In this document: positions 35,431 to 50,200 of the stretch, in pieces | How positions within the stretch are numbered: position 1 is the stretch's first letter | Layout: every line of letters begins with the position of its first letter | Assembly (NCBI GenBank): GCA_947000775.1 | Contig: CAMQGK010000048.1 | Span: forward strand, 2,252,501-2,316,500 | Reading direction: 5' to 3' | Length of the DNA stretch: 64,000 bases | Source: Pterois miles | Lineage: Eukaryota > Chordata > Actinopteri > Perciformes > Scorpaenidae | Notes under the pieces: model-generated | What the model saw: only the letters and a program-made list of their open reading frames with translations | The model's database searches: none | What the model was told of the DNA's origin: nothing | Program-made: the position numbers and the translations under genes

Positions 35431-36934
35431 GGTATTAGTGAGGGAAAAACTAGCATGGCGATTTTCAGTGGGGTCCCGTCACCTTTGACCTTTGTCCCTT
35501 TACAGACACGCCCACTTTATGATAATCTCATGCAGTTTGGGGCAAAAATAAGGCAGGTTTTTGAATGCAGTACAAATGTGTTTGGTTTTGTTGCTAATTC
35601 TAAAATTGTGTATTTACATATTTCTGCATACAGATGCTTGTCAGAGTTGTTTTGGAAGCAGTTCAGCTGTTACACACCAAATGTTTCCTCCAACTGATTT
35701 ACTATTTAGGAGGATTCATGTTAACCCAACATCACTGAGAGTAAAGTATGTGACATAACACAGGATCAGTTTACATGTCTAACTTATTTTTTTATTTGAT
35801 TGAGTTTTTCAAAGCAGGTGAGTGGAGACAGTGTGGTGCTGAAGGTGGTTCAGTGTGTTGTGGTGCCGGAGCTTCCTCACATCACATCGGTAGCGTGATG
35901 CAGCTGGCTTTGTGTGGTTCAGTTGACCTCCACTCTCAGGGGCTCCGGGACGGCCAAAGACCAGGAAGAGTCCTGCCCTGTGAGATCAACAACAAGTCAG
36001 GAATGTGGATCCTTCTCTTGGTCTGCTGTCAGTGTCAGTTACATAAGAAGATATCACTCAGGTCGAGAAAGCCATTACATATATTTCTCAAAATGTCAAA
36101 CTATTCCTTTAATGTGCAGCTACTTACTCAGTCAATGAAAACACAGGCATTCACTTCAGTTTGTCCTTCTTGTCGTCCGTCATCCATCTGATTCGGTTGG
36201 AAATCAGCATTTCTTCTTTGTTGTCACGGAGCTGCTGAACAACAGCAACACCTTAGTCAAGTCTGTAAAATATACAAATAAACAATGATAATATGTGTAA
36301 ACAGGTGTAGCATACAGTATGTAGCTATTTACACAATACCATACATACCTTTCACTGTCTTCATGTCATACAGTTGATTCCAGGTCACTTTCTCATCATT
36401 TAGTCCTCAGTGAACTGCAGCAGCTACGGTATTGGAGGGAGATAAGAGTAGAGAACAATAGATAATAGTTAGTGAGACACATAAATCATCTCTCAACCTT
36501 TAAGTAACAATACATACACCTTTTATTGACATAAGCAGTGGTGAAGTAGGGAGACAGAGGGGGCGACCATTGTTTTCTGTGTGTTTTTGCTGCTTTTCTT
36601 CTCTCTCACAGTGTAGTGCCGTCCGGTCACTGTTGGCCTGGGGGGACCACAGACAGTCACATGCAAGCTTCACCGGGAGGTTTAAACCAACCAGATCCAC
36701 TGTGAACTGTGCAGGGCCCAGACCACTCAGAGGGAGTCACTACTGCTGCCATGAGAGAGACTGTGTTCATGTGAACACAGGACTAAGAGGAAGTTCCTTC
36801 CCCTCCAGATGCAAAAGACCGGCCCCAGTGCAAGACGCTACTTGGGGCCTCTTCAGCCCCGCCAGACGCAAAGGCTGACCCTAAAATCACCGGTCCTACC
36901 AGACACAGAGGCCAGTCCTCACCTGAAGAGACAG

Positions 36935-39900
36935 CTACCGCAGCCACCTCGGCCTCTTAGCAGCCATCTCCTCGTCACTGCCTTCCCTTCTTCTCCTGAA
37001 GCTGAGGCGGGGTGAGGGACGTGCAGGGGCTTCCTCAACTCTGATGAATCCTGGACGCTGCTCTCTGAACACCTGCTGGGGGACACCAAGAGGATCTACA
37101 ATGATAACGTTGTGGGGAAGAGCAAAACCAGAAGCATGAGGAGGACAAGACACACAAGGAAGAGGACATGAAAAGACAGAAGAAAGAGGAGCAGCAAGAG
37201 GAGGAAAAGGAGGAACATCAAGATAAACAGCAGGGGGAGGATAAGGAGCAGCAGATGGAGGATAAGGAGCAGCAAATGGAGCATAAGGAGCAGCAAGGGG
37301 GGCATATGGAACATTAAGTAGAGGAAAAGGAGCAGCAGGAGGAGCATAAGGAGCAGGAAGTGGACGATAACGAGCAGCAGTTGTAGGATAAGGACCAGCA
37401 AGGGGAGCGTAAGGAAAAGCAGGGGGGACAGGACGAGCAGCAGGGGGGGCAGAAGGAGCAGAAGGGGGAGAAGAAGGAGCAGAGGGGGGAGCAGAAGGAG
37501 CAGAGGGGGGAGAAAAAGGAGCAGAAGGGGGAGAAGAAGGAGCAGAGGGGGGAGCAGAAGGAGCAGAGGGGGGAACAGATGGAGCAGCAGGAGAAGCAGG
37601 AAGATAAGGAAGAATGGTTGCAGCAGTGTCCTGTGGTCTCTGGTCCATCCCAGCATCTGGTGGTGTGAACTGCTCCAGAGGTGGTGAGGGAAGTCTGAAA
37701 TCTCCTTCGTCTGTGGGAGGCTCAGCCACTTGAAGCACATCCTCATCGTCCACACCTAAGAGGGAAAAAAGCGTAAAAAAGTGACATTCTGCACTTCCAT
37801 AAAACCGGCTTCAATATGAGGCTCACAGCTCAGCCAATGAATCATTTCTGACCATGTGAACTGAATGTATATTCCCATGTAGCTACAAAACTCTATGAAT
37901 ACTGCACTACACCACAAGCACCAAAACACCAGCTGCTACTGCCACATTTATACACCCACAGAACAAAGCAACACCTGTACAGGTCAAACCAGGTCAAACC
38001 TGTAAAGACAAATCATCCCTCTCACCTTCTCCATCAGCTCTACGAGGCTCAGCCATCTTGTCGCCCAGGCCAAGCGGAGCAGGAAGGTCCTCTTCATCCA
38101 GGCAAAAAATGCTTTCCTCGTCCAGAGTGATCAGACTAAGGAGGTCTCCAGCGCTCAGACTGAGAAGACCAAGAAGGTCTTCATCGTCCAAGCCAAGAAG
38201 ACCAAGGTCTTCATCGTCTCCCTGGTTATTAGGAGGGAGCGAAGGACTGCTGAGGACCCTTTTCTCTTCAGGCTCTTCTGGGTCCTGAGGCTTCGTGAAT
38301 TTCCTCAAAGGTAAAAAGTCTCCATCTGAGGGGGGAACAAGTATGAAAAGGTCACATTCTGCATTTTTAAGGCAGAAATCAGGATTAAAGGCTGAATAAT
38401 TCACATATACCTACCCTAACTGTGAATACTGTACTGCAGTAAAATAAGGTAAAACTGCTTGTAAAAAAACACCCAAGACACAAGGTGCTACTACCACATT
38501 TAAATACTGACACATTTTGGTGGTTGTAAAGTTTTATGAAGCTGTGATTGTAAAAGAGGTCACAACAAATCATTTTATAGGGTGACGTCAAATAAAAAAA
38601 AAATGGTTTCACGTTAATCAAATGGCTGCTATGGGGACTAACGTCATGACACATGAACACAGTTGGGCTCATTTGATCCACAAGAGTCTCAACTTTACAG
38701 TGATACCCAATCAAGTAATTCCAAGACTGCTTATGGAGCCCAGTACGCAGAAACATTCAAGCACATCATTTTTACAATCTTAGAAAATAAAGGGGAGACT
38801 TGTGGGTACCCATAGAACCATTTTCACTCACCAATTTTGAGATCAGAGGTCAAGGGACCCCTTTGAAAATGGCCATGCCAGTTTTTCCTCACCAAAATTT
38901 TGCTTAACTTTGGAGCGTTATTTAACCTACTTTCCAACAAGCTAGTATAACATGTTTACCAGTGGATTCCTTAGGTTTTCTAGTTAGTGTAGCTTCACTC
39001 TGGCTCCAAAACTGAACCTTCTACAGCTTTTGAAAGATGGTAAAGTTGATGGAGATCTCCCACGACCACACAGGTCTCGTTTTGATCTACAAGGTCTTTG
39101 TAAGGCAAATGTGTGAACACAAAGCAGGCGATATATATACAGTATATAGACAAAAAAATCAGGAGGACTGTTTGGAGTTTATCGGAGGAATGAACCTGAC
39201 AAAAAATAAATAAATAAAGCAACAGATAAATAAAAAATGAATGCATCTATTAATTAATTGATGAAATAATTGGTATTCCTATTTTATTTACTCTAAGTGT
39301 TCCTTTTTAAAAATGATTCACGTATTTATTTGCATTAATTTTACATTTATTTATTTTTGCATTCATTCATTTATTTATTTTGTCCTTTATTTTTATTGAT
39401 TTTTACATTTATTTATTTATGTATTTATTTCTGCACAATTTCCCTTTGCATTTTACCCCTTTTTTATCTCCCCAAACCATGTCTGTGTTCATTTCTTTAT
39501 AAATGTCTCTATGCATTTCTACCTAATTATGCAAATTAGGGGGCTGTCACACAGTGCGTGTCATGGGAAAATTATCCAGCAATTAAGAAATATATAATAT
39601 ATATATATAACATAAATGTAAAATATAATTGTTTAAAAATAACTGCCCAAATAAATAAAAAAATAATAAATGCAACAATAAATAAATAAAGAAGGATATA
39701 AAAGCAGAAATATCAATTTATGTTTCATTTTGTCGATTTCTTAAGGGCTACATGTATTTGAAATATTACTTTTGCAATATTTAATGACATTGGTTACTTC
39801 ATAAATATAACTATACCACAATTTAAAAATATTCAAGTACAAGACCTGCATTCAAAATCTTTCTTGAGTAAAAGTACAAGTATTCTCTGCAAAATGTATG

Positions 39901-41744
39901 TAGGATGGCTCCTCTAGGTGATATATTATCAGACATTATGCTGTTGGATTATTACCGATGCATTAACCTGTCAGCAGCTTTTGGCTGAATTTACATACAT
40001 TTAATCTGTAGCAAGGCATCATATTTTGCAATATGATTACATGTCTAGTGCACAAAATCTTCATGAGCAAAGACACTACAGCTGTCACACAAATGTAGTG
40101 AACTAAGAAGTACAATATACAGTATGTCTGATACATGTGGGGGACAATAAATATAAGGTAGCATCGGATGGAAATACTCCAGTAAAGTAAACGAGTGAAG
40201 GTACATGGTGATGTTCCACCACTGTTTAACCCTCATCCTACCAACATGTTTAACACACAAGGACTACAGACTGAATAAACTACTGTAAGAAACAACCATC
40301 AGGACAAAACGTGAACTTATGTCTTCTCCAAACATTATTAGTTATGTAGTTTGAAGATAAACACACAGATTGTCATTATTATTAATATGATTATAATTAT
40401 CATAGGAAAGTAACAGCTCATTTGCTCATTGTGAAAAATGAAAATACTTGAGGAAATCTGTATCTTTCTCCTTCACAATGGCTGACAGAGTACTCCTTCA
40501 CCCCTGATATTGTGGGATAGATCAATGTCTGCTATGGGTCCTGATTTAATCAACTCTATACAACACAGGCAGCAATAGAGGGCTTTTGACTGGACACCCT
40601 GCTAGTATTTATTTATTTATTATTTCAACTGTATTATTTAAAAACAAGAATTACTGTAAAACAGAAACAGAAAACAATGATATCAAGTAATTAGAAAGAA
40701 ATTGACAAAATCGTGAAAGACTGGAATGATAGAATAAAACAGCTGTGACAGAAAGTAGACCTCTGGGGTCTGTGGGGACCCAGTTGGATGAGGGTTGATA
40801 GCTGTGTACTGAACAAATCGGTGGGCAGCAGTCCAGAGGTCCTGAACCACGCCACGCGGATAGCCAAGCACCAAAAGCGCGCGCGTCATTACGCACGCTG
40901 AACCGTGGATGCCTCAATTTGGTCACGCGCAACTGACAACAGATTTCTCCAACATAACCACGCAAACGTCTGAGCCACCAAACTCCTCGTATAAAACTCT
41001 CGCGGTCTGTGGGTTGTAAATGACGGAGTGGGAGCGACACGGTGGGATCCTGGACGCGGGACGCGCACAGTCACTGCACGACAAACCACTCCGAGTTCTC
41101 CAGCGTCAGAAATAAAACACCAAATCCCGTTTCAGTGCATTATGAAAATGATGAAAATATCGACAAGTATAAGGAGTAAGAGTGATGACTGAGCACAACA
41201 GATCTAACTGCAGATCCAATAACAGTTCACTTTATCTCCTCCACTCAGGCTCGGATAGCAACAAAGATCTGCTGCTGCGATCTGACTCCATTTGTAGACA
41301 TTATAATTAATCAATATAATAATATAATCTTATATAATATAAGCTTTGAACTCAAAATAACTGGCAAAAGCTACGGAAACGTGTGACTTCAACAAACAAA
41401 CTCAGCTCTCCACACAGAGGAGCGGGCTCTGGTTTGTTTACATCTGGACGTCCCGACGCCATCAGCTCTTCAAATTTCATATCGTCTCCAAGAGCAACCG
41501 ACTGTAGCATCATTAGAAAAACGGCCCGGGCGCCATCTTTTTTCAGTAACAGTCGACGACAAACTTGGAAAAACGGACTCAAACCAAAACACCAGTGTTT
41601 TCAAATCACTACACCGTTAATAACTCTGTACATCTGCACTTTGCTATCGTCTAATATTGATTTTACACCGATTTTCTTACCAGCAGAGATGAAGGCTTCA
41701 GAGCAGGAGATGTTCAGCTGCTTCTCCAAGAATGCAAAAGCCAT
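36935..41744 (-). CDS. Putative three-exon gene, copy U3 (394 aa, shortest)
   Basis: Exon 1 is 41681-41744, exon 2 38026-38325 and exon 3 36935-37755. The exon 3 acceptor is TAG here (plus strand 'cacctaagag') instead of CAG in the other copies; it remains a usable AG. The heptad block is short and stays in frame throughout, with some APSSPPS variants. One residue near the C-terminus differs (PSPRLSF where the others have PSPGLSF). Confidence 0.58.
37443..37573 (-). repeat. Coding minisatellite, shortest allele (U3)
   Basis: About six 21-bp words, all in frame; exon 3 is 42 nt shorter than in U1. Confidence 0.88.
38792..39046 (+). repeat. Dispersed repeat family A in intron 1 (U3)
   Basis: Equivalent of 18091-18345. 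Confidence 0.68.
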
Positions 41745-41999
41745 GGCCAACAGCAGGTCCCTTTAACTTTAATAAAGTGAGTTCCTGTCGGTTTTCTTCC
41801 GGTCACGGTGCAGGTTATCCAACAAATCGTTTATAAACAGCAGTTTTCCGTCGATCGGTCCTCCAGCAGCTCAGCGTCCAGTAGCGTATGTTAGCGGCGG
41901 CGTCAACTTCCGTCTCCTCCAAACGCAAATGGCAAACCGGAAGTCCACAGCTCCAATATGTAACCTCGGGTCACGTGACTGACGCACGTACGTGAGCGA
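41745..41999 (-). promoter_or_regulatory. Candidate promoter, U3
   Basis: Palindrome GTCACGTGAC at 41970-41979 with the same ETS-type neighbours. Confidence 0.48.
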
Positions 42000-42148
42000 G
42001 ATGATTTACAGGGATGATTTATTTGATATGATTTATTATTTATTAATAATTTGCTAAATTATAACATAAACTAATATTTATGTTTTATTATGCTTCTTTA
42101 TTTATTTATCTGTTTATTTTCCCTTATTTATTTACTCCTTCCCTTTTA

Positions 42149-43187
42149 CAGTTGTGCTCATAGTTTACATATCCTGGCAGAATTTAGGATTTCTTGGCCA
42201 TTTTTCAGAGAATATGAATGATAACCCAAAAACTTTTTTCCACTCATGGTTAGTGGTTGGGTGAAGCCATTTATTGGCAAACAACTGTGTTTACTCTTTT
42301 TAAATTATAATGACAACAGAAACTGATCAAAAGTTTCCATCCCCCAGTTCTTACTACCTTGTATTGCTCCTTTAACATCAATGACAGCTTGAAGTCTCTT
42401 GTGGTAGTTGTGGATGAGGTTCTGCATTTGCTCTGATGGTAAAGCAGCCCATTCTTCTCGGCTTCTTAGCCTCCAGTTCCTGTTAATTCTTGGGCTGTCC
42501 TGCATGAACTGCTGGTCTGAGATCTCCCCAGAGAGACTCAATGATACTGAGGTCAGGAGACTGAGACGGCCACTCCAGAACCTTCACTTTATTCTGGTGT
42601 AACCAATGACAGCTGGACTTGGCCTTGTGTTTTGGATCGTTGTCATGTTGGAACGTCCACGTACGTCCCATGAGCAGCTTCCGGGCTGATGAGTGCAAGT
42701 TTCCTCCAGTATTTTCTGATAACATGCTGCATTCATCTCGCCATCAATTTTGACCAAGTTTCCTGCCTTTGTAGCTCACACATCCCCAAAACATCAGCGA
42801 TTGGCCTCCGTGTTTCCCAGTGGGAACGGTGATCCGTTCATCATCGGCCTTGTTGACTCCTCTCCAGATGTAGCGTTTATGGTTGTGGCCAGAAAGTTCA
42901 ATTTAGGTCTCATCACTCCAAATGACTTTGTTCCAGAAGTTTTGAGGCTCGTCTCTGTGCTGTTTGGCGTATTGTAAGCGGGTTGTGGCATTTGCATAGT
43001 GACGGCTTTCTTCTGGCGACTCGACCATGCAGCCCATTTTTCTTCCAGTGCCTCCGTACTGTGCATCCTGAAACAGCAACACCACATTTTTTCAGAGTCC
43101 TGTACAAGTTATTTGTGGGTTTTTCTTTGCATCCCTAATAATTTTCCTGGCAGTTGTGGCAGAAATGTTTGTTGGTCTACCTGACTG
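42149..43187 (-). pseudogene. Tc1-like transposon remnant (U3)
   Basis: Same terminal repeat, transposase blocks and frameshifts as U1. Confidence 0.86.
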
Positions 43188-43709
43188 TGTTACGTCTGGG
43201 TAGACAGGCAGGCGTGGACTCAAAAGCAAGCTCACTGAGATCAGGTTGAAGGCAAAAATCAGCGTCTTTCATACAGGGAAAGGATCGGTACACAGGAGTC
43301 AAAAACAGCTGCCAAACAAATCCGATTCGGCAGGCAGAGACAAGGTCAAATACACAGACAGAAGTTCTAAGGCACAGGGAGTCAAAAACACGAAAGACAC
43401 TGGGACGCTTGTACATTAGTAAGCAAGACGAACTGGCACAGAGGGAAGGTAGGACGCACATTAAATACGAGTGAGGGGAGTGATTAACGCCGGACCAGGT
43501 GCACACAATCAGGGCGGGGGAAGACAATCGGACTCAGGTGAGTGGTGCTAGAAACTGGGTCAGAGGGCGGTGCTTGAACGTGCAGGCGGGAAACATGCAG
43601 GCAGGAAGTGAAGTGCACTGAAACGAGAAGGGATGTTGGAATGCAAAATAAAACAGGAAGTGTCAAAACAAAAGCATGCAACACAAAACACAAAGACTCA
43701 GACTTGACA
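43188..43709 (-). mobile_element. LTR-like element at unit end (U3)
   Basis: TGTTACG..TTGACA; one substitution (ccgattcgg near 43322) against the other copies. Confidence 0.55.
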
Positions 43710-43714
43710 CTTCT

Positions 43715-44956
43715 CACCAGGGAAGATTGAGAATCAGCTTCATGTTATAAATTTAGACGTGGTCTAATTTTAATTGTAAAGTTTGTAACTGAGTTATTAG
43801 TTGACTATGAATTGACTATGAATTGGTTCATCAGTCTAGTCATCAGACTCTTTCTCCTCTGAAGATACATCTATACATCAGCCTCTCTGAGTAGATGCTA
43901 GATGGAGGTTGTGCTGTCTGCAGCAGAGTGGCAGCAGCTTCTGTCTGGAACAGTTCGGATCTTCTGGATCCAACGATGCGACCCGGCTTGGGTCGTTTCT
44001 CTCCCTCAGTGGCTCTCTTTGGGTCCTCGGACTCCCTCGTTTTTGGATGGCTGGCGTGTCACCTCGATGCATGTTTCCATCTTCGTCTCTCTCTGTTAAG
44101 TACTCTGTACTAATTGACTTGTTTCAACATGATTAATTCTTCCATATTTGAAATCTGGGCTTCATCTCTTTCAGGCACATACCAAACACAAGACATCAAC
44201 CACTGAATAAAACTTGATCAACTGAATTAAAATGAATCAAACAATTACATCACAGATGAACCCTGTAAACAGAGTTGATTATCAGGAAATTAGTTCTATC
44301 GGTTCTGAGCATGTGTAATAATATGAATCAATTTATGTATGGTTCACAATCAGCATAAAATGGTGTGATACACTTCAACTACCGTAGATTAACATATATA
44401 TCAAATATAACATTAACTAGTGTACACCCAACTTTATGTTTAAGATCCCCTATAAATTGGTGAATAAGATACACATGTAAAGTATTGATGCAGCCAGATA
44501 TAATGACCTCATTAGCATAAGAGAGAAGGTTTTGGTCTATAACTAGCAAATATTTTAACTTGCTTTGATTGAATTTATGTCAACAACTTACTGTCACTAG
44601 AGCACATGTTAGTGAAGCATAAGACATCAATTCATGTCCACTGTAATGTTAGAATTAGATTGTTCTGCCTCCATAATGTGTCTGTGTTTCACCACTTCTC
44701 TGCCAGAGAAAGACCAAGTATTTGACCTGTTGACCTGTAAGTCATAAAACCTTCATCTGGTCAGGACCATACTGGGTTGTTATCTAGTGAGATTCACCAG
44801 GCTGGTTGGAAATGAAGAGTCTCACCACTTAGCGCCCTGAGAGGTCAAACAAACAGTTTCTGGAAGGATGTAAAAGTTAAGATGTGTACTGTGGATTCAT
44901 CAATATTTTCATTATCACATTTCAAATCCTTCATCTCTCAGTCATCATCCGCTACA
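43715..44956 (-). mobile_element. Partial solo LTR at unit start (U4)
   Basis: Corresponds to 12540-13772. It shares gtctgcagcag with U1 and gtactctgtacta with U2. Confidence 0.8.
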
Positions 44957-45730
44957 GTGCCTTTTGTTCTACCTTTTCCATGTATACATTTGCCACAATG
45001 GGGGATACTGGTGAGCCCATGGCACAGCCATGCTTCTGTCTGTAAAAATATTGTTAAACTGGAAATATGTGGTGGAGACCATGGTTTCATCCGTTTCTAA
45101 TCTTAGACCTCTGATTTTTCCCCATAAACTCCTGAGAGTTTTGAATGTGGTGTATTACCAACCAAAGGGACTAAGATGTTGGTAACATACTTAGGGATAT
45201 TGTAGGTCACTGAATTAATGCTGTTTACAATGGATCTGAGTGGGACCCCTTCTTTATGGATCTTAGGGAGTCCATATAGACATGGTATGGTCTCTTGTGG
45301 GTAGAGTCGGAGGTACTGTGGCCTGTCAAACTTTCCATCTCTTTGTAGCTGCTGTAAGCACTCCATTACCTTTTTCCTATACCTGCTGGATGGGTCTGTT
45401 TCAGGATTTCATAGGTGCTGGTGTCATTGAGTAATGTGGATATTTTAGCTTGGTAATCGTTTGTATTGAGAATGACTGTGCATCTCCCTTTATCAGCTAG
45501 AAGGATTGTGATGTTGTTGTCCTTGCTCAGAGATACGAAACGTCTTCAGAGACAAATCTAAGTCCAGTTGCCTTCGATTCAGTTGTTGCCAGAATGAATA
45601 TGACCTGGATGAATGAGAACATTCACAGACGTAACAGATATCGCTTTGACTCTTCCTCTCCGGTGACGTCTGCCCACTTCACTTTTCTTTCAAAGGCTGT
45701 AGCTCAGTTTTAGAGCTAGAGAGAAGGTGA
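44957..45730 (-). pseudogene. Penelope-like element, 5' half with motif A deleted (U4)
   Basis: The predicted fragment (45103-45366) is the same as in U3. Confidence 0.82.
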
Positions 45731-47232
45731 GGTATTAGTGAGGGAAAAACTAGCATGGCGATTTTCAGTGGGGTCCCGTCACCTTTGACCTTTGTCCCTT
45801 TACAGACACGCCCACTTTATGATAATCTCATGCAGTTTGGGGCAAAAATAAGGCAGGTTTTTGAATGCAGTACAAATGTGTTTGGTTTTGTTGCTAATTC
45901 TAAAATTGTGTATTTACATATTTCTGCATACAGATGCTTGTCAGAGTTGTTTTGGAAGCAGTTCAGCTGTTACACACCAAATGTTTCCTCCAACTGATTT
46001 ACTATTTAGGAGGATTCATGTTAACCCAACATCACTGAGAGTAAAGTATGTGACATAACACAGGATCAGTTTACATGTCTAACTTATTTTTTTATTTGAT
46101 TGAGTTTTTCAAAGCAGGTGAGTGGAGACAGTGTGGTGCTGAAGGTGGTTCAGTGTGTTGTGGTGCTGGAGCTTCCTCACATCACATCGGTAGTGTGATG
46201 CTGCTGGCTTTGTGTGGTTCAGTTGACCTCCACTCTCAGGGGCTCCGGGACGGCCAAAGACCAGGAAGAGTCCTGCCCTGTGAGACCAACAACAAGTCAG
46301 GAATGTGGATCCTTCTCTTGGTCTGCTGTCAGTGTCAGTTACATAAGAAGATATCACTCAGGTCGAGAAAGCCATTACATATATTTCTCAAAATGTCAAA
46401 CTATTCCTTTAATGTGCACCTACTTACTCAGTCAATGAAAACACAGGCATTCACTTCAGTTTGTCCTTCTTGTCGTCCGTCATCCATCTGATTCGGTTGG
46501 AAATCAGCATTTCTTCTTTGTTGTCACGGAGCTGCTGAACAACAGCAACACCTTAGTCAAGTCTGTAAAATATACAAATAAACAATGATAATATGTGTAA
46601 ACAGGTGTAGCATACAGTATGTAGCTATTTACACAATACCATACATACCTTTCACTGTCTTCATGTCATACAGTTGATTCCAGGTCACTTTCTCATCATT
46701 TAGTCCTCAGTGAACTGCAGCAGCTACGGTGTTGGAGGGAGATAAGAGTAGAGAACAATAGATAATAGTTAGTGAGACACATAAATCATCTCTCAACCTT
46801 TAAGTAACAATACATACACCTTTTATTGACATAAGCAGTGGTGAAGTAGGGAGACAGAGGGGGCGACCATTGTTTTCTGTGTGTTTTTGCTGCTTTTCTT
46901 CTCTCTCACAGTGTAGTGCCGTCCGGTCACTGTTGGCCTGGGGGGACCACAGACAGTCACATGCAAGCTTCACCGGGAGGTTTAAACCAACCAGATCCAC
47001 TGTGAGCTGTGCAGGGCCCAGACCACTCAGAGGGAGTCACTACTGCTGCCATGAGAGACTGTCTTCATGTGAACACAGGACTAAGAGGAAGTTCCTTCCC
47101 CTCCAGATGCAAAAGACCGGCCCCAGTGCAAGACGCTACTTGGGGCCTCTTCAGCCCCGCCAGACGCAAAGGCTGACCCTAAAATCACCGGTCCTACCAG
47201 ACACAGAGGCCAGTCCTCACCTGAAGAGACAG

Positions 47233-50200
47233 CTACCGCAGCCACCTCGGCCTCTTAGCAGCCATCTCCTCGTCACTGCCTTCCCTTCTTCTCCTGAAGC
47301 TGAGGCCGGGTGAGGGACGTGCAGGGGCTTCCTCAACTCTGATGAATCCTGGACGCTGCTCTCTGAACACCTGCTGGGGGACACCAAGAGGATCTACAAT
47401 GATAACGTTGTGGGGAAGAGCAAAACCAGAAGCATGAGGAGGACAAGACACACAAGGAAGAGGACATGAAAAGACAGAAGAAAGAGGAGCAGCAAGAGGA
47501 GGAAAAGGAGGAACATCAAGATAAACAGCAGGGGGAGGATAAGGAGCAGCAGATGGAGGATAAGGAGCAGCAAATGGAGCATAAGGAGCAGCAAGGGGGG
47601 CATATGGAACATTAAGTAGAGGAAAAGGAGCAGCAGGAGGAGCATAAGGAGCAGGAAGTGGACGATAACGAGCAGCAGTTGTAGGATAAGGAGCAGCAAG
47701 GGGAGCGTAAGGAAAAGCAGGGGGGCCAGGACGAGCAGCAGGGGGGGGAAAGGAGGGGGGCAGAAGGGGAAGGGAGAAGGAGCAGGGGGGAGCAGAAGGA
47801 GCAGAGGGGGGAGCAGAAGGAGCAGAGGGGGGGCAGAAGGAGCAGAAGGGGGAGAAGAAGGAGCAGAGGGGGGAGAAGAAGGAGCAGAGGGGGGAGCAGA
47901 AGGAGCAGAAGGGGGAGAAGAAGGAGCAGAGGGGGGGAGGAGGGGGGGCAGAAGGGGGAGAAGAAGGAGCAGAGGGGGGAGCAGAAGGAGCAGAGGGGGG
48001 AACAGATGGAGCAGCAGGAGAAGCAGGAAGATAAGGAAGAATGGTTGCAGCAGTGTCCTGTGGTCTCTGGTCCATCCCAGCATCTGGTGGTGTGAACTGC
48101 TCCAGAGGTGGTGAGGGAAGTCTGAAATCTCCTTCGTCTGTGGGAGGCTCAGCCACTTGAAGCACATCCTCATCGTCCACACCTGAGAGGGAAAAAAGCG
48201 TAAAAAAGTGACATTCTGCACTTCCATAAAACCGGCTTCAATATGAGGCTCACAGCTCAGCCAATGAATCATTTCTGACCATGTGAACTGAATGTATATT
48301 CCCATGTAGCTACACAACTCTATGAATACTGCACTACACCACAAGCACCAAAACACCAGCTGCTACTACCACATTTATACACCCACAGAACAAAGCAACA
48401 CCTGTACAGGTCAAACCAGGTCAAACCTGTAAAGACAAATCATCCCTCTCACCTTCTCCATCAGCTCTACGAGGCTCAGCCATCTTGTCGCCCAGGCCAA
48501 GCGGAGCAGGAAGGTCCTCTTCATCCAGGCAAAAAATGCTTTCCTCGTCCAGAGTGATCAGACTAAGGAGGTCTCCAGCGCTCAGACTGAGAAGACCAAG
48601 AAGGTCTTCATCGTCCAAGCCAAGAAGACCAAGGTCTTCATCGTCTCCCTGGTTATTAGGAGGGAGCGAAGGACTGCTGAGGACCCTTTTCTCTTCAGGC
48701 TCTTCTGGGTCCTGAGGCTTCGTGAATTTCCTCAAAGGTAAAAAGTCTCCATCTGAGGGGGGAACAAGTATGAAAAGGTCACATTCTGCATTTTTAAGGC
48801 AGAAATCAGGATTAAAGGCTGAATAATTCACATATACCTACCCTAACTGTGAATACTGTACTGCAGTAAAATAAGGTAAAACTGCTTGTAAAAAAACACC
48901 CAAGACACTGGCCATGCCAGTTTTTCCTCACCAAAATTTTGCTTAACTTTGGAGCGTTATTTAACCTACTTTCCAACAAGCTAGTATAACATGTTTACCA
49001 GTGGATTCCTTAGGTTTTCTAGTTAGTGTAGCTTCACTCTGGCTCCAAAACTGAACCTTCTACAGCTTTTGAAAGATGGTAAAGTTGATGGAGATCTCCC
49101 ACGACCACACAGGTCTCGTTTTGATCTACAAGGTCTTTGTAAGGCAAATGTGTGAACACAAAGCAGGCGATATATATACAGTATATAGACAAAAAAATCA
49201 GGAGGACTGTTTGGAGTTTATCGGAGGAATGAACCTGACAAAAAATAAATAAATAAAGCAACAGATAAATAAAAAATGAATGCATCTATTAATTAATTGA
49301 TGAAATAATTGGTATTCCTATTTTATTTACTCTAAGTGTTCCTTTTTAAAAATGATTCACATATTTATTTGCATTAATTTTACATTTATTTATTTTTGCA
49401 TTCATTCATTTATTTATTTTGTCCTTTATTTTTATTGATTTTTACATTTATTTATTTATGTATTTATTTCTGCACAATTTCCCTTTGCATTTTACCCCTT
49501 TTTTATCTCCCCAAACCATGTCTGTGTTCATTTCTTTATAAATGTCTCTATGCATTTCTACCTAATTATGCAAATTAGGGGGCTGTCACACAGTGCGTGT
49601 CATGGGAAAATTATCCAGCAATTAAGAAATATATAATATATATATAACATAAATGTAAAATATAATTGTTTAAAAATAACTGCCCAAATAAATAAAAAAA
49701 TAATAAATGCAACAATAAATAAATAAAGAAGGAAATAAAAGCAGAAATATCAATTTATGTTTCATTTTGTCGATTTCTTAAGGGCTACATGTATTTGAAA
49801 TATTACTTTTGCAATATTTAATGACATTGGTTACTTCATAAATATAACTATACCACAATTTAAAAATACTCAAGTACAAGACCTGCATTCAATATCTTTC
49901 TTGAGTAAAAGTACACAAGTATTCTCTGCAAAATGTATGTAGGATGGCTCCTCTAGGTGATATATTATCAGACATTATGCTGTTGGATTATTACCGATGC
50001 ATTAACCTGTCAGCAGCTTTTGGCTGCATTTACATACATTTAATCTGTAGCAAGGCATCATATTTTGCAATATGATTACATGTCTAGTACACAAAATCTT
50101 CATGAGCAAAGACACTACAGCTGTCACACAAATGTAGTGAACTAAGAAGTACAATATACAGTATGTCTGATACATGTGGGGGACAATAAATATAAGGTAG

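Larger units (their letters stand above)
33415..43714. repeat. Tandem repeat unit 3 (U3), 10.3 kb
   Basis: Carries the 147-bp deletion. It shares variants with U5 (agtttggatctt near 33652; ggctgaattt near 39985; tagtgcacaaaatc near 40047) and others with both U4 and U5 (cggtgacgtctg; acaccttagtc). Confidence 0.95.
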
